From Hydra vulgaris (Eukaryota > Cnidaria > Hydrozoa > Anthoathecata > Hydridae), in NCBI RefSeq assembly GCF_038396675.1, contig NC_088929.1, forward strand, positions 34,027,501-34,091,500: a DNA stretch of 64,000 bases. Direction: 5' to 3'. The position numbers and the translations under genes are program-made. Below are positions 51,386-63,848 of this stretch, piece after piece. The stretch's first letter is position 1. Every line of letters starts with the position of its first letter. The notes under the pieces were generated by a model. That model was not told the DNA's origin. It worked only from the letters and a program-made list of their open reading frames with translations, and did not search any database.

Positions 51386-54300
51386 AACTCTTTTTAATAA
51401 ATATGTATGTAAATGCATGAATATAACTCTGTTGGACTTATTGGAACATCAGTTACCAACATTTTCTTTTATAATGGAAATACATATTTTTACAATTTAT
51501 ACAGGTTTTTTTTTATTATAATTTTTCTTTTGTAAATTTTATTTCGCTTTTCCAAGTCTAAATATGTTTTAGTGAATTTGAATCTATTATAGAAACATTT
51601 TAATTTAATATCTGTAACATTGTTTCCAATTGATTAGTTATATACAAATAATAAGGAAATTAAAGTTTTCTATAACTTTGTTTTGTTACTCATTTCATAA
51701 ACTAGTAATTACTTGAATCTCAAACATTTATTTTTTATTTTGCATAAAGGTCTAAATCAATTAATTATATCATTGCGTTCTAGTAGCAATTTTTATGTTT
51801 AGATTCATAGTTGTAATCAGTTAAAAGTATTAATTAATGTTCTGCATTATTATCCCAAACTCATGAATAAGATTAAACTTTAATAATTCGTGATAACTTT
51901 AAAAGGCTGGTGGCAATGCCAAATCAGCAGGTATTGACCTGAAATTTGAATAATGGTTATATCTTATCAACTCAAATGGTTAATTTACCAGGGAGCTCGT
52001 ATTTTCAAAAAAAAAATTTTTCGGAACACTCTAATAAACAATATAATATGAAAATTAAATTAAAAAAACAAGATTAAATTAAAAAATTTTTAAAAAATAA
52101 TAAAAAAAGTATAAAACAGTAAAAAACTTTCTGAATAGAAAAAACAAAAAAAATTCCATAATTTTGGCAAGTTTTATAAGAGTGCATTTTCATTATAATT
52201 TAAAAAATAATTGAAATTTTTTAATATTAGAAAAAGACTTAACTTAGATCACCTTAAGTGGCAAAGTTTGATCAAACAATCTTTTTACTTTGTTTTCCAT
52301 CACTAAAAACATTAATACTTCTATCTCTATCACCTACCTTCTTACATACTTAATTCTATAAAAACTTGCGTAAGCTTAATTTCTTCTGTCAATTTATCGT
52401 TTTATTATTGAACAATTAACTTCAATCTGAAACGCTTTAGACAAGGTTTTATTGACAACGAAACATATTTTTAAAATTATTGAAATTTGTTATATTTTTT
52501 GCATTAACTTGTTCATACATTAACTTACTAGATGCAAAGGTGACTGCCCACCAAGCTGCTTCAAATAAATGACCTAGATGTTAAACTGTCATTTTTGTCA
52601 AATGCACACAAAAATATTGAAAGAAAAAAATTGTTATCGCGTACCCATAACAGATTTATTTGGTTAAGGAGTCTCAGCGTGGCTCCTTGGCAATGATAAA
52701 AGGATCTCACCTAGGAAAACTGATATAAAATCACCACTTTAATGTTGAAATTTGAAATTGTTTTTCTTTTGGACGTTGTGGAAACACTAAACCACTAAAC
52801 CACCATGTGGCAAGAATTTCATTTTGTTCATATCTTGTTGGATTATGCGACTGGATTCTGAGTTATATTACAGTAATTTGTAAGATTACTCAGAATCTTA
52901 CAATTCAAGTTCACCAATAAATACCTTTATAACAAGATATTTATTTGTTACCTAATCTGACAATACGTTGTTACACATAGTTTTAATTCTATAACTATAA
53001 ATAGTAAAATAATTATAAAGTTAAAAGTATGTATAACAAAGTATCTATATCTGTTCAAGTCTAATATACGTATATACCAAAGTGGTATATATAACATATG
53101 ATATAACATAAAAATTAATTAAATCGTATAACATATACAAACATATAAATAAATCAACAAGCTCCTAAGAATTACTTACATACTAATATTAAATTAAATA
53201 TATTACATGGACAAATTAGAAAGTCTAAAATGATCTACCATAAAGTGTGTAAAAATTTCAAATTGTTTAAATATTGGTTTATTATATATCATTGAAAAGA
53301 GATTTAAAAAAATGTTACAAAATTGAAATTTTTATGAAAGTTGGATGATTCTACAAATTTGATTACAAGGATTTCTTATTAAAACTAAGACCAATTTATG
53401 AAGTTTTTGTAACTTAGACTACCTTAACATTGTCAATTCTTTTCTATATGGCTTTAACTTGGTACCAAAAGATTGGTGTTCGAATGGTCTACAAATTTTC
53501 ATTTGTATTTAATCGCCGGGCGTAGTTACGGAGCCGGAGGGAAACCAAACCACCTTTTTCATCATCATAAAATGTGTATTTTTTTTCGTAAAAATTTTTT
53601 TTTTCTAAAATAGTAATTTTTACATATAAAAAGGTTTTAATACTTTATTCCAGTTTACAAACAAATATTATAAGCGTATTATGGAAAAAGGTGGATGAAG
53701 TGGTGATAGAACAAAACTAGAATCGAAAGTGTTTCATTATTATAAATATTTTTATCATTATGAAAATGAGTGAAAGAAAGTATAAAAAATAAAAATGAAA
53801 TTAAAACAAATGTTAGTGGCATACATAAGTTAAAGGGTAGAGTGTTTTTTTTGGTTGAATGAAATAGGGGGGTGAGGAAAGGAGGGGGGAAGGAGTAGGC
53901 CCACCTAATAAAACTTTTTTTCTTATAAAATTAGAAGTACGAAAAATGGTAGAGTACACTCGTTCCAAATCTTGAAACTTTAAATTTATTGATGCCTTTA
54001 AATGTTCTATATGCTAAAACAAAAAAAGTATAACGTATCTTAATATAATTGCTAGAGTTAACGTTTAACGTTCAACGTCGTTTCGCTTTCGTTTTTAAAG
54101 TAGTTTTAATTAGTTATTAGGCTTTTCTGAATTTGAAAGAGCGTGTTCTCAAATTGCACGCGGTCATTCGAGAAAGATCTATCAAGCGAGTTAAAACTTT
54201 TTACCTTTTGGAATTTAATTATTAGTTATTAGTTTAGAAATATTACATAAAAAATCATATTAAGATAAATAGTTATCGTAAAAATCATATTATAATTGAA

Positions 54301-54750
54301 GTAAGTATAGAAAATAGTTTAGCAATTTATATATAACATTTTTGTTGGATATAAAGTAGAAAGGATCACTCCTTTTAATTTTTTAAATCGTTTACATTTT
54401 GTATGTTTTAGTATTGCTTTTAGCTTTATTTTTTTTTTTAGCAGTTTTGTTATTATTGAGCTTATATTTTATTTTTTGGGAGGAAAATAGGGGTATGGAT
54501 GAGGCCTAATTATTTTTTATGCAACAAAAAAGTTATACTAATGCTAATTCCATATAATTAGTTATAACTACTTTGAAATTTCTGAGATGCTGTTAACTAC
54601 TTTTGTTTTTTTTTATAAAATTTAGAAAAATAAATTAAAATTTTGTGCCAACACTGACATGGCATGTCACATGTTATTGTATGTAAAGGTTAAATTTGGT
54701 TATGAGGATTACAGTTCTTATGAAAAAAAATGAAGGTAAGAAGTATTGTT

Positions 54751-54754
<4 letters not shown>
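51386..54754. other. AT-rich DNA, no gene seen
   Basis: 3.4 kb without a recognisable frame, RNA or transposon. Slightly GC-richer spots are near 53510-53540 (cgccgggcgtagttacggagc) and 53865-53905 (G-rich run). Nothing can be named. Confidence 0.5.

Positions 54755-54756
<2 letters not shown>

Positions 54757-54821
<65 letters not shown>
54757..54821. repeat. (TA)n microsatellite
   Basis: About 65 bp of TA. Confidence 0.95.
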
Positions 54822-54825
<4 letters not shown>

Positions 54826-55059
54826 TACTTTGAATCTTTTTAAATTTTCTCGTTTCTTTTTTAAAATTTTGTTTGCACATTTCTATTGTTTGCATATATG
54901 CTTTTTTGATAGTATGTGTATGTGGTAATATATGCTTTATAGTTGTTTTATCAATGTGTTTTTATAATAATAAAAAGTGTTTTTTTATTGTTTGTGTATG
55001 TGGTAACGTGTTACATAATTGTTTTATAAATGTGTTTAAAAATGTTTATATAAGGTTAA

Positions 55060-55062
55060 ATA

Positions 55063-55121
<59 letters not shown>
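55060..55121. repeat. (TA)n microsatellite
   Basis: About 60 bp of TA, with one break near 55070. Confidence 0.95.
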
Positions 55122-55125
<4 letters not shown>

Positions 55126-55579
55126 GTTTATAGTTGGTACATATGTTTATATTATGTCATTCCATGTTTTCAAAGTGCTGTGACTTGGTAAACGTGTAGA
55201 GCAAGATTTTTCAATCTTGTCAGCCAAATGATGTTCTTATAGCAGAGGCAGTGTTTAGTGTCAAACTGTTACTGCTTTAGGTCGACGTGTTTTCAAGTCT
55301 TTATTATTAATTATTCTGAAAATACATAATAATGTATTTTAATAACATTTTGCGTAATGTTGTTACTTATGCTTTATTATATAAGAGCGTTATGTTACTT
55401 AAGTTATGTTGTATGCATATTATAATAACTTATGGTGTGTGCTATTGTTGTGTGTTGTAGTTGTGATGTTGTTGTTTTTTTTTGTAATATTTTGAGTTGA
55501 TAGACATTTGGCTTACCTTCACGCTGGTGTCTATTGTTAAAAATAATAAATAGGTAATTTCATTATTAGATCTCACTGC

Positions 55580-56000
55580 TTTTAATTATTCACTAAAAGC
55601 CACGACAAATTATTTTGCCATATATACAATTTGTTTTATAAAACTAAATACTTAAAGCTAATACAAATTATTTTGTTACAAATTATTTTATAAACTAAAA
55701 GCCAAGATAAATTGTTTTGTTATATATACAATTTGTTTTATCTCAATTTGATTTTTTGTCTTTAGCGCTGTTCATTACATGATTATGCTAACAATATTTT
55801 GCAATCATGATGTACCAGCATAAATTATTTTGTAAAAGCTAACATGAAATAATTTTTAACAACTTCTACTCTGGTAAATCACAACAGCTTTTCTCTATAA
55901 GGTACATAGATTTTCATTTTTTGTATGTTATGTTTTTCTTATTTATTTACTTATTACATTTTTTATTTTAGATTTATCAGATGATGTATTTATGTGGTAT
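55580..56000 (+). repeat. Diverged repeat block A (aagccaagataaat family)
   Basis: Contains three loose internal copies of acaaattattttg..atatacaatttgtttta. It then has atctcaatttgattttt, taaaagctaacatgaaataa and ttttattttagatttatcagatgatg. The same words in the same order occur at 60215-60590. Confidence 0.5.
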
Positions 56001-56417
56001 AGAGGAACAAAATATTGTAAAGTTTTGTGAATTTTTTAAAAACGTTTACTAATAGTTTTTTAAAGAAATAATATTGAAGTTTGCAAAAAAGGGTTTACAA
56101 CGTTTTTTTTTTAATTTTTCTGTGTTAGCAGTATGTTTATTATAAGAATTGCAAGTTTTTAATAATTTTTTTAAATTTTATTTGCTAATTTATTTATTTA
56201 GAATAATTTTTTAAACATCTCCTAGCTGATATACATGTATATATTTTTAAAGTTAAAAGATTATTGTTTAATAATTTATTTTAAATGACAGTTTGTTATA
56301 TATAAAAATTATTTTTGTGTGCTATTTAGAGTAGAAAAAAGATTATATAGAAAAGATCTCAATCTTCAAGATTCTTTTAAGATTTTTGTCACTACTTTCA
56401 ATTAAAAGTGAAGTTGA

Positions 56418-56523
56418 AATGGATGATATTAGGCTAGAAGCGGATATTAGTTTAGAAAATGGAAATGCTTATAGGCAAATTATTCGTCGCAGATTAACAG
56501 TCAACAACATACTACACTTTTTC
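56418..56523 (+). pseudogene. Possible N-terminal piece of the Helitron protein
   Basis: A short frame (MDDIRLEADISLENGNAYRQ, then IIRRRLTVNN) is rich in Arg like the low-complexity N-terminus of Helitron Rep/helicase proteins. It stops at the left end of the RING transposon, and a Helitron frame begins again just past its right end. Inferred from position and composition only. Confidence 0.3.
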
Positions 56524-56882
56524 AAGATGTAATTGAGAACTTGAAAGTTGTAATTAAAAAACGTAAGATGTAATTGAGAAGATGAAAGTTGTAATAAAGA
56601 AACGTAAGATGTAATTTAGAACATGAAAGTTGTAAATAAGAAATCGTAAGATGTAATTGAGAAGATAAAAGTTGTAATTGAGAAAAGTATAAAGAATACA
56701 AAGTTCTTTGTATTTTGAATTTTGTAGTCCTAATATACTTTGTAATTTAAGGCTGGAAATGATAATATAATATCAATAAAATATAAAAAGTCATGAAAAA
56801 GGCATTTGAGGTTTAGGCGGTAACTGGAAAAATCCTATTGGGTGTCAATTAAAACTTTCTTTTATTTTTGTTTGAGAAAAAT

Positions 56883-57712
56883 CTATTTCAAATAATCCTC
56901 TGCGAGTTTCCATATGATGACATTTGTTGTTGATATAGCTACAATCATATGTATGTTTTCACCTTTTGAAGAAGGTATTTTCATAATTTCTCTTTTCCCC
57001 TGTTTGGCATGTCCTTGTGTTTTTCTACAAAAAAGATAAAAATTTGTTGCATCTGACCAAACTATCTGATGACCATTTGTGATGTATTCGTAAATGTTCC
57101 AAACATATTCAGGTCTTTTTTGTTTGTTTTCATTACTATTCATTGTAGTAGGCTCCTTGTGCACTTTTTAAATAAAAATAGTTTGCCTTCGAGGTAATTG
57201 GCAATTGTGGTTGTGCTGACGCTAATATTAAATTGTCTTAATATCTTTGTTTTAATGCCCACCAATGTCAACTGACAATCACTTTCAATCCATGGTGGTG
57301 TTTCTTCGATTTGATCATCAGTTAATTTTTTTGGTTTAAAACCACCTCTTCCAGTAAAATTCAAATTTCCATTGCGGACCCAATTGTATACTGTCTTATA
57401 TTTGACACTTAAATTTTGCTCCAGAGTCACCCAATCGTCGCTTTGCTCAGCACATTCAATTACTCTTCTTCTATCATTCGAAAAAGATAAAACATAATGT
57501 TTTCTTTCAACTTGTTCAGTTGTATATATTTCAAGTCTACAAATTGGACAAATTTGTAGACTTGAAATATATACAACTGGTTGTAAACAAATTTGGTGAA
57601 ATAAATGCTTGCACGGATTCAATTTAATAACAGACTTTCTATTTATAGTGTATTGACAAATAACACAACGATCTTTCAATTCCATTACTGTATTACTGTA
57701 TTGCTGGTGCAT
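56883..57712 (-). pseudogene. RING-finger + helix-turn-helix + DDE_3-like transposase, truncated
   Basis: The first frame (57712-57140, 190 codons) opens with a RING finger: CVICQ, then CKHLFHQICL and CPICR, residues 15 to about 60. It continues without a break into RRRVIECAEQSDDWVTLEQN, KTVYNWVRNG, GRGGFKPKKLTDDQIEE and STTTIANYLEGKLFLFKK, the paired helix-turn-helix of Tc1/IS630-type transposases. After one shift (57164-56883) follow VWSDATNFYLFCRKTQGHAK and PSSKGENIHMIVAIS, the first catalytic block, here with Ala after the Asp where Glu is usual. The remaining catalytic blocks are absent. The RING could mean zinc-dependent protein or DNA binding or ubiquitin transfer; none is shown. A 29-bp inverted duplication lies inside the RING. 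Confidence 0.75.
57517..57579. repeat. Perfect 29-bp hairpin inside the RING coding region
   Basis: 57517-57545 (starting cagttgtatatatttcaagt) and 57551-57579 are exact complements around a 5-nt loop. They encode CRLEIYTTEQ and, inverted, PVVYISSLQ on the two sides of the CPIC box, and the frame stays open. Confidence 0.92.
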
Positions 57713-58083
57713 ACAAATGCTATATTAAGCTAATTTGATATTAATAACTTATTAAAATGCATGTCCAAGAAGATCTTTTATAATGACCTTTAAGCTTACA
57801 TTGAATTCGCAATTACAAATAATGTATTCTCGTTTACATATTAGGATTTCTTAATAACAACTTTTGTTTTTCAAATTACATATTGCAATTTCTTATTTAC
57901 ATGTTGGGTTTTTCAATTACATTTTAAAATTTCTTACTTACATGTTGTGCTTCTTAATTACAAATATTGACTTCTAAATTACATGTTGTATTTCTCAATT
58001 ACATCTTACTTTTCTTAATTACAACTTTTAAGTTCTCAATTACATCTTTAAAAGGTACTAGATAAGCTGCTAGATACGAAAGA

Positions 58084-59228
58084 ATGCATTGTATAGCAAA
58101 AAGTAATACTATTCCAGATTATAATCATTTAGGAGAAATGAATTATATTTGTCAGCATTGTGGTGCAAAGAAATTTCCTGATGAAACACATTTTTTATTT
58201 GCCATAATGAAAAGGTAGTTTTGCCGCAACCTTCACCTTCAATATATTTTAAAAAATTCAGATTGACATTTGGAAGTGTATTATTTTTGGAAATGTATTA
58301 TAGAGGATTATTTAAAACAGATTTTTCTCAATTTTTAAAATATAATGAAGGTGCTTCATTTAAAGCTAATGTAGTTCAACTCATGAACCATGGGCCGCCA
58401 TGTTTTAGGTTATGTGGTCAAGTTTTTCACCGTATAGGTAATCTTAGGCCAAATCAAGATGTTCCGCCAACATATTGTCAACTATACATTTATGATCCAC
58501 TTATAGCAGCAAATTTTAGAATGCAACAACGTGGTAATGATCTTTGCTTAAATGTTTTAATGTTTCGGTTGCAAACTATTATTATAGAAGAGAACCCATT
58601 TACTCTTGCATTTAAAAACATGACTGAAGTGGAAGATGAAGAAATTCATCGAGCAGCTATAGAAGGTTGCTCAGTGTCAGTTGTAAAAATTTCTTTACTT
58701 GAAGGGCAAGATAGATGTCGCTATAATCTCCCTTCACATAATGAAGTTGCAGTTGTATTTGTTGGTGAAGATGGTGCATCACTTGCTTCTAGGGAAGTTG
58801 TTATTTACCCAAGAGGTCATCCTCTTAAAACTATATCAAGTATCAACTTAGACCCTATGGTTTATCCTCTATATTTTCCAAGGGGTGATTCTGATTGGCA
58901 TAATCAATTGTTTCACAACCCTGAACGTGCTACATTGGCTGAAATAATGTTATATTATCTCAATACTACAATTATAAACTTTCGGTTAGACAATTTTTTT
59001 CTTCACTCTTTTATAGCAAAAAACTGTTTCAGCAATATGCTGTTGATGCGTATGTTAAAATTGATGGCCCGCGCCTTGCTTTCAGCAGGAATAATCAAAA
59101 CAAACTGAGAAGCGAGCAGAATGATGTCTTACACGAACATGAAACAACCTTGAGAATGATCGTAATGTCAGATTAGGGCATGTTGTAATTTTGCCATCAA
59201 CTTATGCAGGAAGTCCTAAATTTATGTA
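58084..59228 (+). pseudogene. Helitron Rep/helicase, N-terminal region, truncated before the HUH nuclease
   Basis: From 58084 the sequence reads YNHLGEMNYICQHCGAKKFP, a zinc-knuckle typical of Helitrons. After a shift the long frame 58221-59108 has CFRLCGQVFHRIGNLRPNQ, QLYIYDP, CRYNLPSHNEVAVVFVGEDG and MVYPLYFPRGDSDWHNQ. A further shift gives NKLRSEQ and GHVVILPSTYAGSPKFM near 59170-59228, where the protein ends. The HUH nuclease and helicase that should follow are absent. Helitrons move by rolling-circle copying; this copy cannot. It is the longest single open frame in the window (295 codons). Confidence 0.88.
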
Positions 59229-60063
59229 ACTTTTTTGGTGTTTGATTTAATTTGTCTTAAGGCACATGAAATATAATTTTGACAAAAAAAAAAGAAGTTA
59301 AATAAAAAAAGTGAAAAGTCATTTCTAGATAACAGACGCTTTTCTTTCGAACATTATGGAGACACCAGACCTTTTATATTGACCTAACTTTGTTTTACAT
59401 TTCCGTAGAACAACAGTCTTTATACCTCTGTGTAGATACTGAAAAAACTAAAAAGGTCTCATACATAACTCATTTTCAAAGTTTATTAAAGTTTATAGTT
59501 TTTGTTTAGTTTATAGTTCTTTTTATTATACTCTTAGTTTTAGTTATCTTTTTTCTTACTTTAGACAACTTTATGGAGAAAATAAGGGGAGTAGGTAAAA
59601 AAATTATAATTATATATATATTTATATGTAAATATTATTTTATCAATTATTCTGAGGTATATTTTTTTGTCTTTAGTGTCTGGTTGAAGCATAACTGGTA
59701 GGCCTGTGTTTCATACTTTATATACTTTGTATGGAGAAATATGTGCAATTGGTGAAAGTATTTTTTAATAAATATGACATTTTAAAACTGTTTGTGTTTT
59801 ACTCATATTTTTATTAAAATAAAATTTTTGACATGTTTAACCCTCTTTAACTTACTTTTTTTTTTTGTTTTAATATTTTTAGTATCGTCTACTGTTACCT
59901 GTGAAAATGGTAAAGTTATGCTTTATATTTTGATTAAATAAAATTGCAAATACTTATAATTTTTATTATATAATTCTATTTGTAATTTTAGAGTCGTTAA
60001 CATTTGAGAGCTTTTGTGATTTTAGATTTGTTAACATTTGAGCAGTACAGAAATTATCGCTCC
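59229..60063. other. No gene seen
   Basis: AT-rich DNA after the Helitron break. Near 59995-60045 the words gttaacatttgag and gttttgtgattttaga-like occur twice in tandem. Nothing was recognised. Confidence 0.45.
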
Positions 60064-60200
60064 CAACGCCCAGGGCCTCTCTCGGAGAGGTCCTTCAATA
60101 AAGTAGTGTAGTAATGGCGGTATGGATGAGCCCTCCTTCAAATGAAGGGCTCATACCCGGGTGTTGAGAGACACCGAAGAAAAAACAGCAACCAAAAGGT
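60064..60200 (+). other. GC-rich segment with four or five stacked hairpins
   Basis: caacgccc (60064-60071) can pair with gggtgttg (60159-60166) with one G-U. Inside lie cctctc/gagagg (loop of three) and the strong stem ggtat..gagccct with agggctcatacc (60119-60157). Then come ggtgt/acacc (60160-60174, competing with the outer stem) and caacc/ggttg (60188-60201). The density of stable stems in an AT-rich background suggests a structured RNA or a SINE body. I do not recognise a known RNA. No promoter box was identified. Confidence 0.4.
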
Positions 60201-60214
60201 TGTAAGTGTCTTAA

Positions 60215-60590
60215 AATGTAAAATTTACTATAAGCCAAGACAATATATTTAGCTATATAAATGCAATTTATTTATATCTCAATTTGATTTTTAATGTTTG
60301 TAATTTTGGCTCCTTAAATCATTTGTTATTTTGCTTTTTAATTAGAATATTTTAAATCCATTGCGATGTCTTTTAAATTAAACTAAAGTTTACTAAAAGC
60401 CAACATGAAATAACGTCATTAAACAACACCGACAAGCTGCATCATGACAGCAACTGAAGAATGACAACAGGTTACCAAAAGCATGTAAATTGTTTTCCAG
60501 TTGTTGTTTTTTTTCTTTTTATTTATGTCTACTTATCTGTTACAATTTTTATTTTAGGTTTGACATATGACGCATTAATGCAATATTAAA
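60215..60590 (+). repeat. Diverged repeat block B (aagccaagataaat family)
   Basis: Contains ataagccaagacaa, atctcaatttgattttt, actaaaagccaacatgaaat and ttttattttaggtttgacat in the same order as 55580-56000. With block A it brackets the Helitron and RING-transposon region. Confidence 0.5.
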
Positions 60591-61746
60591 GATCAAAGTT
60601 TACATATTTTTTTAAATTTGTTATACACATGTTTGATTGTAAATCAAATTTTTTTTGTTTAAAAGGTGTTTGTACTCAATTGCTTAGTTATTTATAATAA
60701 ACTTAGTTGTTTATATTAAATTTATTTAGTTGTGTGCATTTAACGTTTTTAAGATAACAATTTTCTTTTTTAAAGAAAAATGAATCAAGGGGATACCAAA
60801 AAATTAATAACTCCTGTATAATATAAGTTAACTTCATATTAATCTTAATAATTAATTAAAGCTCACGTTATAAATAATATAACAAGAATTAAGTTTTAAT
60901 TTTTCGACAATTTAAAGGATGATGAAGTATTATCATTTTGTGTCAGTAACTAAAAACGTATTGTGTTGAACTTAGGAATGTAGAGGAAAATAGTTCTGCC
61001 TAACACTGATATGACCTATGTCAGTTGTAAATTGCTCAAATAATGTTAAATAATAATGGCAAATTATTTTACCCCTTTATACTTTTTATGTTAATTTTAC
61101 AGATAGAATAATTTTTTCAATTTGAAGGCGTTTTTCTAGAAGGGTATGAGTTAAGGTTTTGCAACTTTAAATTGTGGAAAACAGCCACTATAAATTACTT
61201 ATATAACAGACCGACCATAACCCATATTACGGGTTGCTTTCTACTAGTATGTATGAATAACGCATTTTGCACTAATCTGAATTTCAAAATTTATCACGTT
61301 ATCACGAGAAACGAACACCGCAAAACAAACTAAGAAATCCGTATTTCACAGAAGTACCAAGGGTGCTTGGGGAGACTCGAAATTAGACCAACGTATGTAC
61401 TAATTAACTGCAAAATTTCAAAAATTTTGGTTGATAAACAGCAGCACTGTATCGATTGGGCTGACTCTTGTCTTGGTCAAATTACAAAAGTTGGGTCACA
61501 GTTTTTAGCTCGCTTTTTTACGGCAAATTATGAACTTACGCACGAACCTACATCAAGTAGGAAAAAATCACACCTTGTACTAGGGTTTGACCTTTTTCGT
61601 GTGACAATCTGAGAATCATCTGCAATAACAGAATCCAATTGGATCTATAATTTTGAAGAATTTTAATGTATTTGTTTTAACTGTTTATTTAAACTTGGAT
61701 ATTGAATTTTAAAATATTTACGTGACTTTTTAATGTCTAAATTGCA
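60591..61746. other. No gene seen
   Basis: AT-rich. An 81-codon plus-strand frame (61367-61612) is open but has no motif I recognise and no supporting context. Confidence 0.5.
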
Positions 61747-61975
61747 ACATTATAAGGGATACTTATATACTAAATGATAATTTATTATTAAGTTTTTTAT
61801 AATTTAGTAATTTTTAATTTAGTATTTATTATGCCAACATTATAAGGGATACTTGTATACTAAATATTAATTTATTATTTAGTTTTTTATAATTTAGTAA
61901 TTTTTAATTTAGTATTTATTATGCCGACATTATAAGGGATACTTGTATACTAAATAGTAATTTATTTTTAAATTA
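61747..61975 (+). repeat. 90-bp tandem repeat, about 2.5 copies
   Basis: Units beginning acattataagggatactt at 61747, 61837 and 61927; the third is cut short. Confidence 0.92.
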
Positions 61976-62047
61976 TTTTAAAACTGCAATATAAAATAAA
62001 AAAAACTGCAATATAAATTATATTATGATAAAACTAAAATAAATAAA

Positions 62048-62419
62048 AATTAATAAAATAAGTAATAAAAACTATAACATAAAAAGTAATAAATACAACA
62101 AATTAATAAAATAAGTAATAAAAACTATAACATAAAAAGTAATAAATACAACAAATTAATAAAATAAGTAATAAAAACTATAACATAAAAAGTAATAAAT
62201 ACAACAAATTAATAAAATAAGTAATAAAAACTATAACATAAAAAGTAATAAATACAACAAATTAATAAAATAAGTAATAAAAACTATAACATAAAAAGTA
62301 ATAAATACAACAAATTAATAAAATAAGTAATAAAAACTATAACATAAAAAGTAATAAATACAACAAATTAATAAAATAAGTAATAAAAACTATAACATAA
62401 AAAAGTAATAAATACAACA
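62048..62419 (+). repeat. 53-bp tandem repeat, 7 copies
   Basis: Unit starts aattaataaaataagtaata and is almost free of C and G. Copies are essentially identical, so the array is young or kept uniform; the last has one extra A. Confidence 0.95.
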
Positions 62420-62524
62420 AAAATATTTTTCCTCGTTTGCAATAACAAACGCTTTTAAAGAAATTCGTTTTTACAGCTAATAAAAAAAACGTTCCGAAAG
62501 ACACTTTTGAAAAAAACATTTCGG

Positions 62525-62640
62525 AAATGTAACTTTCACGTTTTATTCATGTAGAATAGTCACCTGGACGAGGTCACCTAAAATACACGTGATTGAAACG
62601 TGAATAAAACGTTGCGTGCCTACTGGGACGTTACTTTTCA
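62525..62640 (-). mobile_element. MITE-like end (cccagtaggcacgcaacg, reverse)
   Basis: Contains cacgttttattcatgt and acgtgaataaaacgt facing each other and ends cgttgcgtgcctactggg. The end and the acgtgaa words recall 50275-50600. The left limit is not clear. Confidence 0.45.
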
Positions 62641-63795
<1,155 letters not shown>

Positions 63796-63803
63796 CACAA
63801 AAT

Positions 63804-63848
63804 GAATTTGCCTTGAGTTGTGTCAGCCACACAACTCAAGGCGAATTC
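63804..63848. repeat. 20-bp hairpin
   Basis: gaatttgccttgagttgtgt (63804-63823) and acacaactcaaggcgaattc (63829-63848) pair with one mismatch (G-T) around cagcc. Confidence 0.85.

Larger units (their letters stand above)
56524..58048 (-). mobile_element. DNA transposon with RING-transposase and tandem-repeat inverted ends
   Basis: The left end (56524-about 56690) is an array of aagatgtaattgagaactt and gaaagttgtaattaaga-type words, period about 38-40. The right end (about 57805-58048) is the same kind of array in inverse orientation, ending ttctcaattacatctt. The outermost 50 bp of the two ends match closely. Between them lies a single minus-strand gene (56883-57712). The 1.53-kb unit has the layout of a small Tc1/IS630-like transposon with subterminal repeats. 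No target duplication was identified. Confidence 0.72.

Noticed and set aside
61367-61612. 81-codon plus-strand frame
   Set aside because: Looks slightly protein-like but has no known motif, no splice context and no second copy.
61747-62419. CRISPR-like array
   Set aside because: Direct head-to-tail minisatellites without unique spacers, in a eukaryotic sequence.
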